The notes under the pieces: generated by a model
Told to the model about the DNA's origin: nothing
The model's input: only the letters and a program-made list of their open reading frames with translations
Database searches by the model: none
Made by a program: the position numbers and the translations under genes
Virus record (IMG/VR): IMGVR_UViG_3300018420_000113
Coordinates: 1-24,110 of that record
Direction: 5' to 3' (one strand)
DNA: 24,110 nt
Source: a virus
Part shown: positions 1 to 9,055 of the stretch, one piece after another
Layout: each line of letters begins with the position of its first letter
Position numbering within the stretch: position 1 is the first letter of the stretch

Positions 1-3000
1 AAGTTACCTATACGTTTAGCACGATAGTCTGCTGTTGATTGATTGTAGTTAATAAATTTAGCAGTAGAAACGTCCCACCAAATTGTACCCACACGTTCAG
101 CACCCCAGGTCATTCCATAGTTATTTGATTCACCATTGTTATACTGTGCTGGATCATCAGGTATAGTGATGTCAATATTTTGTTGTGCCGCACCTAGTAT
201 CTTACCTTGCATTGGATCAATGTAATCTAAATATGTTAATATCTTGTCTGTTACTTTGTTATAAACAAACATCGAGTTGATAAGTTTTGTATCTACTGTA
301 GGTGTTTCTTTTTCTACAACTTGCCATACTGGTGTAAATGTTTCATTAACAAATCTTACAATACGACCATTTTTATCTGAATCAGGATCTTCAGGATCAG
401 CCAATTGTGTAGGAGCACCAATTAATAATTTTGCATTACCGTAGTCAACACTGGTACCAAAGCCACTTAGTGGATGTACCAAGTCATCATTGATTTGCTG
501 ACCAAATACAAACTTACCTGGATTAGAGTAAGTGTCTGCATCACTGATTAAGTAATCGTATGTATAAACAGCACCACTCTGTGTTTGTACATCTTTAATT
601 TTAGTTGCACCTGAGTCTAATGTTGTTATGTTTGTGTCTAAGGTAACTTCTAAGTTTGTAGCACCATTAGGAGCACCAATCACAACACTAAACGCATCAT
701 TTGAAATATCTAACGCATGGCCAAATCTAGCATTAGTAATTGGATAAGGGTTTTGAATTGTCTGCATTGCCGGGAACAACTCAAGACCTAAATCTTCAAT
801 CATTGAGCTTGAATCTGCTGGGTATATATAAAGTTTGTTGGCCGCAGGTGCCGCATTAACATTTATTAAATTAATTTTAATTTTTCCATTGACCACACTA
901 GCAGTTACATTTGGAATATCAGCATTAATAATATCTTCTACGTAACTTTCAACTGTTGTGCCTGTAGCAGTAACATAGTAATTATTAATACGTAACTTAT
1001 TGCCCACTGTGATTGTTGGATTAGTCACATTACCTTCAACTGAACCGTATAGTCTTGAACGATTAATGAAACGTGTTACAGAACCTGCTGAGTCTAGCGT
1101 TGCTGAATCACCAGGACTACCAACATAGATAGAACAATTAGTTGGACATACTTTTACAACATAGCCAAACTGTGCACCTTGCATAACATCTGGTTTTTGT
1201 AATGTATCTGCTAGTCTAAAGTTGTTGGTTTCAATCTCAACAAAGTCACCCAAATCAACAGCTGAATCATTGATAGTAAATGTTTTACCAGACTGTGTAT
1301 AATCACCTTTAAGTAAGTAACTATCACTGTTATAAAGATCAACATTGTTAACAGTTACTCTTGCAGTGCCTTGAATTGTTTCTGTTGTTGTAAATGTTAA
1401 TTCAGTAGATGACCCAACTTGGAAACGTTCTGTGTCTCTGTCATATACATATACTTTACCTACATCTGCACTAGAGTCTTCACCTTCGCCTGTAGTTGCA
1501 CCAATAAACAATTGACGTCCTTCTGCAGTTGTTGCAAGACTTGCGCCAAAGCCGTTACCTGGCACACCAGGATTACTAATAGTTAAAACGTATTTGAAAT
1601 GATCAATTGTTTCAACTAAAATTACATCATCTACTGGAGGTGCTATTGGATTACCACTGGTATCTGTTAATGTAAATGTAATTGTTTTAGTTAACTCATT
1701 AAATGTATAATCATAACCCGGTCTTAGTAGTTCTTCATCTAGTGTAACATTAAATGATTCTAAAGTTGTTGCTTTATACAATGAACTAATATCATAGTCA
1801 TTCGTAGCGCCATCACCAGTGGCTTGATATACATACTTGCGTACAATTTCAACTCTGGATCCTTCTTTTGGTGCTTCGGTAAATGTAATATTGCCGCCTG
1901 TCATAGTGTAGTCTGTAACAGGAACTTGTACAATATTATCAATATTCATTGCAATTTGTGTTTCATCGTCGACTTCAATGTAATCACCAACGTTGTAAAC
2001 TAGAGTAGAACCATCTGCTAAAAATTCGTGTTCTTGTTGTTCATAATCATGATACTGATATGTGTAAACTTTTTCTTCTCCAGGAGAAGAAACAAAAGCC
2101 CATTTATTGTCATGTGTAATCGTTACACTTTCGCCAAATCTATCACCAGTTGCTTGTGTGAGAATTTGTAATTCTTTAATAACACCAGCACTAACCTGTT
2201 TAACTAAAACTGCATGTCCTTCACCACTTCTTGAACCAGGTGCACCAATGATATGCCAAGTGTTTTCAGCACAATCAATACTTGTACCATATTCACTTAC
2301 TTCTTTGTCAATAACACTTGTGGTTTTACCTAACGTTAAACGTGTGCCTTCAGATAAGTCACCGTTGCCCAACGCACCCCAGACATAAACAGCACCTTGA
2401 CTGTTCCAGTCAGGAGCACCAGACATAGCAACTAATCCGTCAGTTGTTTGTGAAACTACTTTACCAAAGTTTGCATTTGGAGTCGGTACTTTAACTGTTT
2501 TACTCCAAATATTATCTGTATCATTAAATGGATTAAATTTTTGTAAGACTTTCCATTGTGTGCCATCTACCCAAATCTTTTCGCCTGTCTGCATGTTTTT
2601 AATATAAGGTAGTTCAGCAATATCACTGCCTTGGAATACTTTACTTGATTGTAAGACAAATGCCACACCTAGTTCTTCTAATGAAACAATCTGATCTGGT
2701 AATTCTAAATCAATAATAATGCGATCAACAGCAGGAATGCTTTTAGTTTTAAATGCACCGTTAACTAAATCATCAAAGAATTTAATTACAATAATATCAT
2801 TCTTTTGTAATCCATGATGACCATTAAATGTTACTGTTGATGTTCCATCTAAGTTGTCAAAAACTATAACAGGTTCTGCACGTAAGATAGTTGCACGATA
2901 AACATTCCAACTATAATTGTTGTCTTTGGCTACCCAAATTTTTGTACCTTCTTTGATTGCATCAAGGTTTTCTATAACAGTTGATAAATTATCTAATTCA

Positions 3001-6000
3001 AACGCTTTGATATCTACGTCTTCAATATTAACAAACCCTGCTGTTGGTAATGACGTTTCAACATCTAAGTAATCCGTAGTAGGTAATATTTTTTCATCGT
3101 TAACTTTATAACTTGATTTATAAATTTGATCAGGTCTGATAATTTGGTTAACTGTTGTTCCTGAAGTTGTACTGTTAGTAATTTTTATTGTTGCTGGATT
3201 ACCTGTTAACTTGTCACTGTGAAGATTCAGATCAATGTAACTTCTATTAGATGTTGCACCATAGAATCCTGAACGCACTGCCCAGTTTTCATAGATATCA
3301 TATTCTGTAAGTTCTTTATCAAGTTGAGCACTCTTAAACAAGTTAAGTGCTTGATTACTACCTTTATTACCAATAAAGTTTTTATAGATATTTGTTTGAC
3401 TTACATCATCTAAACTAAGTCCTTGCATGTAATCTCTTGAACGGAAACCAATTAAGCCAAAGCCTAGTAAGTCTGCATCAGATTCTAAGTTTGCTTCTGT
3501 TAAATCATAGAAGTGTTCACTCTGTTGTGCTTTAAGAGCAATATTTGGAAGTAGTCCAGTTTTAATTGATTCGTATTCTGTTTCTGCCCAGTCAGCAAAA
3601 TCAAATAGTTCTGCAGGATTTAAACGTTTAAGTGCTGAGTAATAATTATTTTTATACTTAACGATATCACCTTTTGAATACTCTCTGTTTGATTTCCATT
3701 CCTCAACGTCAGGCTGATTCATAATAAAGCCAGGAGCATTAACAGTACCGTCCCAGTTATCTGACACTGTACCAACTAATTTAAGACGTTGTTGTCTTGC
3801 ACCTGTAGCTGGATCATATAATAAGTCATTAAAGATACTGGTGTTTGAAAATACTAATGCGTGTTCATAACTTGTAAATTTAACTTTAACAAAACTAATT
3901 GCATTCTCATCTAATGTTTTAATAACTAGTTCGTTACCAATTCTATCCCATCTTAGATTTTCTTTAATAATTGGTTGTAAGTTTTGATTTAAAATAAATT
4001 CATCTGCACGTTTGCCAAGGATAGGTGTTGCCACTGCACCAGCACGTTCAATACGTAATTCGTTAGCGGCAGGATTTAAATTAACAATAGAACCTTCTTG
4101 CCATCCTTGTTGATTCCAGTATAAGAATTCATTGACCATTTGACCCCAGTTAAGAAGATAATCATTTTCTTTATCTTCAAACACAAAGCCTTTTGATTCT
4201 AACCATTGACCATAACTTACTATGAAGTCTACTAAGGCACCTTTAGTGGTAAATGTATAACCATAAGGAACAAGTACTTCTTTGTTAGAAAAATCAAGAC
4301 TCATTCTAACATTGTCGTTGCCTACAGTAACATTCTTATAGTTGCCATTGGCAATTGATTGGAATATTTTAAAGTATGGTTTTTCTTTTGAGTTACCATA
4401 TACTGCATAACCGTTAGCAACTTTTTGTACAATAACTGAACTGTAAGTTACTTCGTCAAATGGTTCGTTATTGTATAATAATATTTCATAACTTTCATCT
4501 GGTAACAGTAAGTTTGCATTCAGCGAGTTAGGTGATGTTTTTTCTGTAAACACTTTTAAGTATTGTTTGTCAGTAAAACCACCTACTCTATAAACTAAAT
4601 TAATTTTTGTGTTACGTAATAAATCTACAATTTCTTGTTTGTTAGCAATACCTTGTCTACGTGCAAAGTCAACACACCAGTTGATGTATGAGTGTTTGAT
4701 AGTACCTTCACCGTATATTTCAAGATTCCGCGAAGTTAATCTATAACGACCATCTAATACATATTGATCTAATTCTGAAGAATAAATGAATCTATCTCTG
4801 TCGGCCATTAAACTAAAGAACTGTGCAGGTTTAGTCTGTGCTAGTAACTTCATAACAGCAAATGGATATGCTGAACTACGTCTCCAGGCTGTTTCAACTG
4901 GACCCATATCACCTACTTGCCATGACTTACGTGTACTTAATAAATCATAGTTTTGTACAAGTACATCAAAACTTGCTTCTAAGTCGCCTTCGTCTCCGGT
5001 AGGAATAATGTTTTGTAATCCTGGTCTTGCAAAGTCAGCAATAGTATATTCACCATCTGGATGATCAACAACACCATTAGCCATGTCATCCCATAGAACC
5101 ATGTTGTCACCTGTGTAAGGTGCTGGACCATATTGTCGTTGCCACCACTCTGGTTCTTCCGACATACCAAACATTTCCCAAGGACGTAAATGAGGAACAT
5201 CTGTGTCGTAGAATTTATAAAGGTTTGCTCTCCAACCGCCTTTAAGTAGTTCACCATCTACTCTATCTGTAGCTCGTGAGTAGTTCCAAGTTTTCTTATT
5301 GTTTTCATCGTAGTCTTGTGTTTTGTAGTCTAACTTGTTCCAGGCTACCCATGATAAGAAACTTTCACTCATTAAGTCTGCAATTTCTGAGTCACTATAA
5401 TCGGTGGTTCTAAATTTACCAGGTACTACATCATACCAACGTAATGGTATTTTTCTTTCTTTAGGTAGTTTAATATTGTTATAGATTCTTGATTCAAATT
5501 CATATAACACGTCATCACGGTTATCGCCGTATGTAATCATTCTTGAGCCATCGTGGCCTTGTAGAATTCGTTGAGGTGTTGTATATGAATCATCTGTAAA
5601 GAACTCAGGTTTGAACACATCAAACATGCCCATCTTAGTTGGTGTAGGTGGAACAAAACTGCCAGCAGTTGATGCGTACTCTCTAATCTTAATTACATCA
5701 CCCTGGCGAAGTGTGTGAACATCACTTCTAATAGTTAGTCTAGGACCATCTGTTGCTATTGTATAGTCTACATCTTTTAATAAAATGGTATCGTTTAAGT
5801 AAACTAGTACACTTTTATAGTTTGCTTTTGTAAAGTCATATGTGTGTAACAAGTCAAACACATTATCATCAATTGGTGTAATAGTAATTACAGTTTCTTC
5901 GTAGACTTCTCCACACGGAATCGTGTCTGCCCAATAAAATGGCATGTCAGGGTTACGGCCTCTATTAAGATCAGCAAACGCTTGATCTAATCGTTCAGCG

Positions 6001-9000
6001 GCTGTACCTTGATAATCATTTTTTGTTAATGTATCAACTAATCGTGTTTTAAATTTTTCATATTCATTTGAAGCATAGTCAACTGAGTCAAAGAAATTAA
6101 TGTTTGAGTCTTTGGCAAATACTGCTGTAAATTGTAATGGTGCCGATTGTTCAACAATTTGTCGACCATATGGTGCAACATTGCCTAGGTCTCTAAGATT
6201 ATTTTCACCTAGTACTGTGCCAGATAATTTAGGATGACTTTGTGCCAGTCCTACAAAGTGATTTCTAATAGTACCAAGTGTTACAGTTTCAAATGAATCG
6301 TTAACTGAGTTGTCGCTTAGGTTGCTTGGCATTTCATAATAAGCAACACTGCTTATCTGATCACTGATTACATGAATGTTAACTAGTTCTGCTGTTTCGT
6401 TTAATTCAACAGTAGTAGTTGTTGCTGTTCTAGATAATGTATAGTTGTCTGGATCCACGTAAGCATTATCAACATAGACCACAACTTTGTTATCACCGTC
6501 AACGTATCTTACATCACAAATACATTTATTAGTGTTTGTAAATGCAAAGATCTGTGCCTGACGTGTTGTGTCTACTGCTTTTTCCCAGCCAGTTTTTAAT
6601 GCAAAGTTTGTTCTATCTGAGTACTTTCTAATAAAGCCTGTAGCAACATCTGTTTCTGTAGAAACATTGTTAATGGTATAAACAAATGTGTCTTTATATA
6701 AATTATTTTCAAATACAATATCACCAACGTTGTTGATGTTTAGATATTTTAATCTCATATCTAATTCAGTATCCAATGGTCCAGTTCCTTCTGCATAGCT
6801 GAATAATTCTGTACCTGCAAAGTTGGTTGATGGATAAACAGTGTTATCACCAATTGAATAACCTTCTCTGTCAAATATATCAAACAATGGTGCTTGGTTA
6901 ACTTTTGTTTTTTGTTGTGATGTTATCCATTTATCACCTGTATATCTGTATGCTTTACCTTGTAATGTTACGCCTGACTTAACAAATGTTGTTTGATCCG
7001 CTAATACTTCAGCATCTTCTGCTTCAAGTAGTTGAATAATTTTTTCACTTGTTTGTGTTGGATCTTCTGTTAAGCCCACAGGATCTACCATTCTTACTTG
7101 ATAAATTTTATTACGTACTCGTGGGTCTTCATCAACAGCAAAAATTACTCTACATCCATCAAATAAACCTAGGCCGTCAATACTGTAACCAATTTTACCT
7201 GCAACATTTGACAAGGCGTCTTTTTGTCTTAGATCAATAATGTCAACAGCACGTTTACCTTCAGTACCAAAGTTAAATAATTTTAGTCCATCATTAAATT
7301 CTAAAATAGGACGTTTAGCACGAGCTGTTTGATCTAAGTTAGCAACTGTTTTATTATATTCTGCTGATGCTTTAATTACTGAAATGTGAAACCATCTGTT
7401 TGAACGTGTCCAAGGGTTTTTATCATTAGACCCTCTATTGATTGTCATGTAATCTTTAATAGTAGGTGCGTTAAGTGCAGAGTCCCATGGTTGTTCATCA
7501 AAGCCTGTAACGTCAAAAGGTTGTGTTTCACTAACTGTATATTGTTCAGGAGTACCAAAGTCTTCTACTGGCAACAGTTTAATTGCTGAGCCTACACCTT
7601 CAACATAATAACTCTTATCTTGATATTGTTCTGGTTTGGTGCCACCGCGGAACTGTACTTTCATTCCATTGGTAAACCTAACACCAGTAGGCGAAGTATA
7701 TTCTTTTTTACCTAAGATATCTTCAATGTTTAATGTTAGTTGATCAACAGCATCAACAACACGGATAATACCAAATCTATTTGTGTCTGTGCCGTCTTGA
7801 TAATACAGTGTATCTTTAATTGCTGTGATATGTGGTTGAAGTTCAAAGAAACCTTCAGATGTTTTCCACATAAATTTATTGTTGTATTCTGTACCATACT
7901 GAATGTGTACTTTAGACAAGTTAGGAATTTCTCTAACTTTGTTAAGTACCATGTATGGGTTTTTACCTGACGCATCAAATACATCACTTGAGCTGTCTTG
8001 GCCTTCATATCTATATTCAATTCTGTAGATACTGTAACGATCTGTTTTAGTTGTTATTTCTTCAGACTCAGCAAAACTAGTACCGTTTGCGTCAAAGTTT
8101 TTATCATCAAAGCGTGAGTCACGTTTCCAACCTGAATCATCACCGTTACCTGGATTTCTATTAATAAAGATAATTGTTCTGTTACGTAGATCAGTAACTT
8201 CATCAATACCGTCATGTTTGTCTAAGAATGGTCTTACTAATTGATTGTGTACTTCGTCAAAACGTAAATCTGTAACTAGGTCTACAGTTGCAACTGTATC
8301 CATTTCTAAGAAAAAGTTTTGTTCTGTTTCTAAAGGAACATTAAATTCAACAACACCGTTGTCGTCACCATTGTTGGTAACACCCATAACTTCACGGCTT
8401 GACTGATTAGGTTGTCCAGGGACTAATCCATTAGATCCAGGATTTGTTTGGATCCAGAAAGGTGTACCTGTTTGTTGTACATTAAATTTATAGTTGCCGC
8501 CACGTACAACTGTAATAGTTGGGTTAGTGCCTTCAACACCACTTAGCGTATAATCAAATTCATTTCTTGAAACAGTGTAAGCATCTGAAGTAGATATTTC
8601 AGTAGCACCAACATCAACTGAGTCTGGTCCTTGTGGTAACCAATAGTATTGTGAGAAGTTAACAAACTTGTCGTAGTCTACAAATGGATCCCAAGCATAA
8701 TAGTCAGAATCAAATAGTCTATCGTGTCTGTTGGTTAATGCACCACCAACTTGTAGTGCGTCAACAATACCAGGATATGATAAGAAGTCACGTGTTTCAC
8801 TTGTGTCTGTTTTTTTCCAAGTAACTGTTGGCTCTAGTTGATAGGCCGCACGTTCCTGATCTTGTTCAAGTACATAACTATCTTTACCGTCAACACCAAG
8901 ACCAATTCTACGACCAACAAATCCTTCAATCTTTCTTAATTGAGGACGTTGTACAATTTGATCAAGTGTGGCATTAAGAAACTTTTCGTTGGTTTCTGTT

Positions 9001-9047
9001 CTAAATATTTCAGGTAATAGATCTATAGTTCTGGTATATCTTGCCAT
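1..9047 (-). CDS. Giant baseplate/tail structural protein at the gp7 position (3' end beyond window)
   Basis: One open frame runs from ATG at 9047 to the left edge, giving at least 3015 codons with no stop seen; the C-terminus is missing. AGGA (9054-9057) lies 6 bases before the start and overlaps the stop of gp6, 8 bases away. It begins MARYTRTIDLLPEIFRTETN. This opening resembles what I recall of large structural proteins following gp6 in marine T4-like phages, but not T4 gp7 (about 1030 residues), so gp7 equivalence rests on gene order. Visible parts: a long N-terminal half rich in W, Y and D; several beta-sandwich-like modules with a V-x-V-Y-[VL]-[DN] core; a CBM5/12-like motif near residues 1784-1820; and seven FG-GAP-like motifs between about residues 2190 and 2900. 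No transmembrane segment or signal peptide is apparent. The likely role is a peripheral baseplate or host-contact component. Confidence is high for a virion protein and moderate for the exact role. Confidence 0.8.
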   Translation of the reverse strand, partial: MARYTRTIDLLPEIFRTETNEKFLNATLDQIVQRPQLRKIEGFVGRRIGLGVDGKDSYVLEQDQERAAYQLEPTVTWKKTDTSETRDFLSYPGIVDALQVGGALTNRHDRLFDSDYYAWDPFVDYDKFVNFSQYYWLPQGPDSVDVGATEISTSDAYTVSRNEFDYTLSGVEGTNPTITVVRGGNYKFNVQQTGTPFWIQTNPGSNGLVPGQPNQSSREVMGVTNNGDDNGVVEFNVPLETEQNFFLEMDTVATVDLVTDLRFDEVHNQLVRPFLDKHDGIDEVTDLRNRTIIFINRNPGNGDDSGWKRDSRFDDKNFDANGTSFAESEEITTKTDRYSIYRIEYRYEGQDSSSDVFDASGKNPYMVLNKVREIPNLSKVHIQYGTEYNNKFMWKTSEGFFELQPHITAIKDTLYYQDGTDTNRFGIIRVVDAVDQLTLNIEDILGKKEYTSPTGVRFTNGMKVQFRGGTKPEQYQDKSYYVEGVGSAIKLLPVEDFGTPEQYTVSETQPFDVTGFDEQPWDSALNAPTIKDYMTINRGSNDKNPWTRSNRWFHISVIKASAEYNKTVANLDQTARAKRPILEFNDGLKLFNFGTEGKRAVDIIDLRQKDALSNVAGKIGYSIDGLGLFDGCRVIFAVDEDPRVRNKIYQVRMVDPVGLTEDPTQTSEKIIQLLEAEDAEVLADQTTFVKSGVTLQGKAYRYTGDKWITSQQKTKVNQAPLFDIFDREGYSIGDNTVYPSTNFAGTELFSYAEGTGPLDTELDMRLKYLNINNVGDIVFENNLYKDTFVYTINNVSTETDVATGFIRKYSDRTNFALKTGWEKAVDTTRQAQIFAFTNTNKCICDVRYVDGDNKVVVYVDNAYVDPDNYTLSRTATTTTVELNETAELVNIHVISDQISSVAYYEMPSNLSDNSVNDSFETVTLGTIRNHFVGLAQSHPKLSGTVLGENNLRDLGNVAPYGRQIVEQSAPLQFTAVFAKDSNINFFDSVDYASNEYEKFKTRLVDTLTKNDYQGTAAERLDQAFADLNRGRNPDMPFYWADTIPCGEVYEETVITITPIDDNVFDLLHTYDFTKANYKSVLVYLNDTILLKDVDYTIATDGPRLTIRSDVHTLRQGDVIKIREYASTAGSFVPPTPTKMGMFDVFKPEFFTDDSYTTPQRILQGHDGSRMITYGDNRDDVLYEFESRIYNNIKLPKERKIPLRWYDVVPGKFRTTDYSDSEIADLMSESFLSWVAWNKLDYKTQDYDENNKKTWNYSRATDRVDGELLKGGWRANLYKFYDTDVPHLRPWEMFGMSEEPEWWQRQYGPAPYTGDNMVLWDDMANGVVDHPDGEYTIADFARPGLQNIIPTGDEGDLEASFDVLVQNYDLLSTRKSWQVGDMGPVETAWRRSSAYPFAVMKLLAQTKPAQFFSLMADRDRFIYSSELDQYVLDGRYRLTSRNLEIYGEGTIKHSYINWCVDFARRQGIANKQEIVDLLRNTKINLVYRVGGFTDKQYLKVFTEKTSPNSLNANLLLPDESYEILLYNNEPFDEVTYSSVIVQKVANGYAVYGNSKEKPYFKIFQSIANGNYKNVTVGNDNVRMSLDFSNKEVLVPYGYTFTTKGALVDFIVSYGQWLESKGFVFEDKENDYLLNWGQMVNEFLYWNQQGWQEGSIVNLNPAANELRIERAGAVATPILGKRADEFILNQNLQPIIKENLRWDRIGNELVIKTLDENAISFVKVKFTSYEHALVFSNTSIFNDLLYDPATGARQQRLKLVGTVSDNWDGTVNAPGFIMNQPDVEEWKSNREYSKGDIVKYKNNYYSALKRLNPAELFDFADWAETEYESIKTGLLPNIALKAQQSEHFYDLTEANLESDADLLGFGLIGFRSRDYMQGLSLDDVSQTNIYKNFIGNKGSNQALNLFKSAQLDKELTEYDIYENWAVRSGFYGATSNRSYIDLNLHSDKLTGNPATIKITNSTTSGTTVNQIIRPDQIYKSSYKVNDEKILPTTDYLDVETSLPTAGFVNIEDVDIKAFELDNLSTVIENLDAIKEGTKIWVAKDNNYSWNVYRATILRAEPVIVFDNLDGTSTVTFNGHHGLQKNDIIVIKFFDDLVNGAFKTKSIPAVDRIIIDLELPDQIVSLEELGVAFVLQSSKVFQGSDIAELPYIKNMQTGEKIWVDGTQWKVLQKFNPFNDTDNIWSKTVKVPTPNANFGKVVSQTTDGLVAMSGAPDWNSQGAVYVWGALGNGDLSEGTRLTLGKTTSVIDKEVSEYGTSIDCAENTWHIIGAPGSRSGEGHAVLVKQVSAGVIKELQILTQATGDRFGESVTITHDNKWAFVSSPGEEKVYTYQYHDYEQQEHEFLADGSTLVYNVGDYIEVDDETQIAMNIDNIVQVPVTDYTMTGGNITFTEAPKEGSRVEIVRKYVYQATGDGATNDYDISSLYKATTLESFNVTLDEELLRPGYDYTFNELTKTITFTLTDTSGNPIAPPVDDVILVETIDHFKYVLTISNPGVPGNGFGASLATTAEGRQLFIGATTGEGEDSSADVGKVYVYDRDTERFQVGSSTELTFTTTETIQGTARVTVNNVDLYNSDSYLLKGDYTQSGKTFTINDSAVDLGDFVEIETNNFRLADTLQKPDVMQGAQFGYVVKVCPTNCSIYVGSPGDSATLDSAGSVTRFINRSRLYGSVEGNVTNPTITVGNKLRINNYYVTATGTTVESYVEDIINADIPNVTASVVNGKIKINLINVNAAPAANKLYIYPADSSSMIEDLGLELFPAMQTIQNPYPITNARFGHALDISNDAFSVVIGAPNGATNLEVTLDTNITTLDSGATKIKDVQTQSGAVYTYDYLISDADTYSNPGKFVFGQQINDDLVHPLSGFGTSVDYGNAKLLIGAPTQLADPEDPDSDKNGRIVRFVNETFTPVWQVVEKETPTVDTKLINSMFVYNKVTDKILTYLDYIDPMQGKILGAAQQNIDITIPDDPAQYNNGESNNYGMTWGAERVGTIWWDVSTAKFINYNQSTADYRAKRIGN
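340..2480 (-). other. Seven FG-GAP-like repeats (predicted beta-propeller) within the giant protein
   Basis: Read on the minus strand, the giant protein shows seven units with an F/Y-G near the start and a G-A-P, S-P or G-A-T turn about 15-20 residues later: NFGKVV...SGAPDW (about 2420-2472), EYGTSI...IGAPGS (about 2240-2305), RFGESV...VSSPGE (about 2080-2146), GFGASL...FIGATTG (about 1490-1553), QFGYVV...YVGSPGD (about 1108-1175), RFGHAL...VIGAPNG (about 655-732) and GFGTSV...LIGAPTQ (about 405-464). Most are followed by a strand such as GAVYVW or GKVYVYD. This is the pattern of integrin-alpha FG-GAP repeats, which fold as seven-bladed propellers. A DPEDPDSDKNG segment after the last unit resembles a calcium-binding loop. 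Insertions of up to about 170 residues separate units 3 and 4. Confidence 0.65.
1215..2030 (-). other. Three beta-rich tail-fibre-like modules inserted between FG-GAP units
   Basis: Between the third and fifth FG-GAP units the giant protein carries three segments of about 60-75 residues. Each contains an adaptor-like core: NIDNIVQVPVTDYTM (about 1900-1945), VTLDEELLRPGYDYTF (about 1705-1755) and VTVNNVDLY...GDYT (about 1300-1365), followed by a T-x-T/I-T-F strand and a G/D-D-x-V-x-V-E/I-x closing strand. The shape (short strand, acidic turn, DYT, strand) is common in repeated beta-sandwich modules of phage tail fibres. Two more distant relatives lie further N-terminal, near 5690-5880 and 6375-6515. 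Confidence 0.45.
3573..3710 (-). other. CBM5/12-like carbohydrate-binding motif within the giant protein
   Basis: Residues of about 1780-1825 of the giant protein contain W, then YSKGDIVKYKNNYYSA, then a closing W about 20 residues later (W1784 and W1820). The W-x(5)-Y-x-x-G-D-x-V-x-Y-x(3)-Y-x-A pattern with a distal W matches the small chitin-binding CBM5/12 fold found in secreted chitinases and many phage tail proteins. This assignment is by motif only; ligand and function are inferred. Confidence 0.5.
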
Positions 9048-9055
9048 TGTTTATC

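Noticed and set aside
2107-2388. A 93-residue plus-strand open frame opposite the giant gene
   Set aside because: The minus-strand frame continues through it with clear FG-GAP motifs, so it is a shadow.
9048-9055. GATAAACA before the giant gene as a late promoter
   Set aside because: It departs from NATAAATA at a core position and would place the start inside the coding region; the giant gene is better explained by readthrough from gp6.
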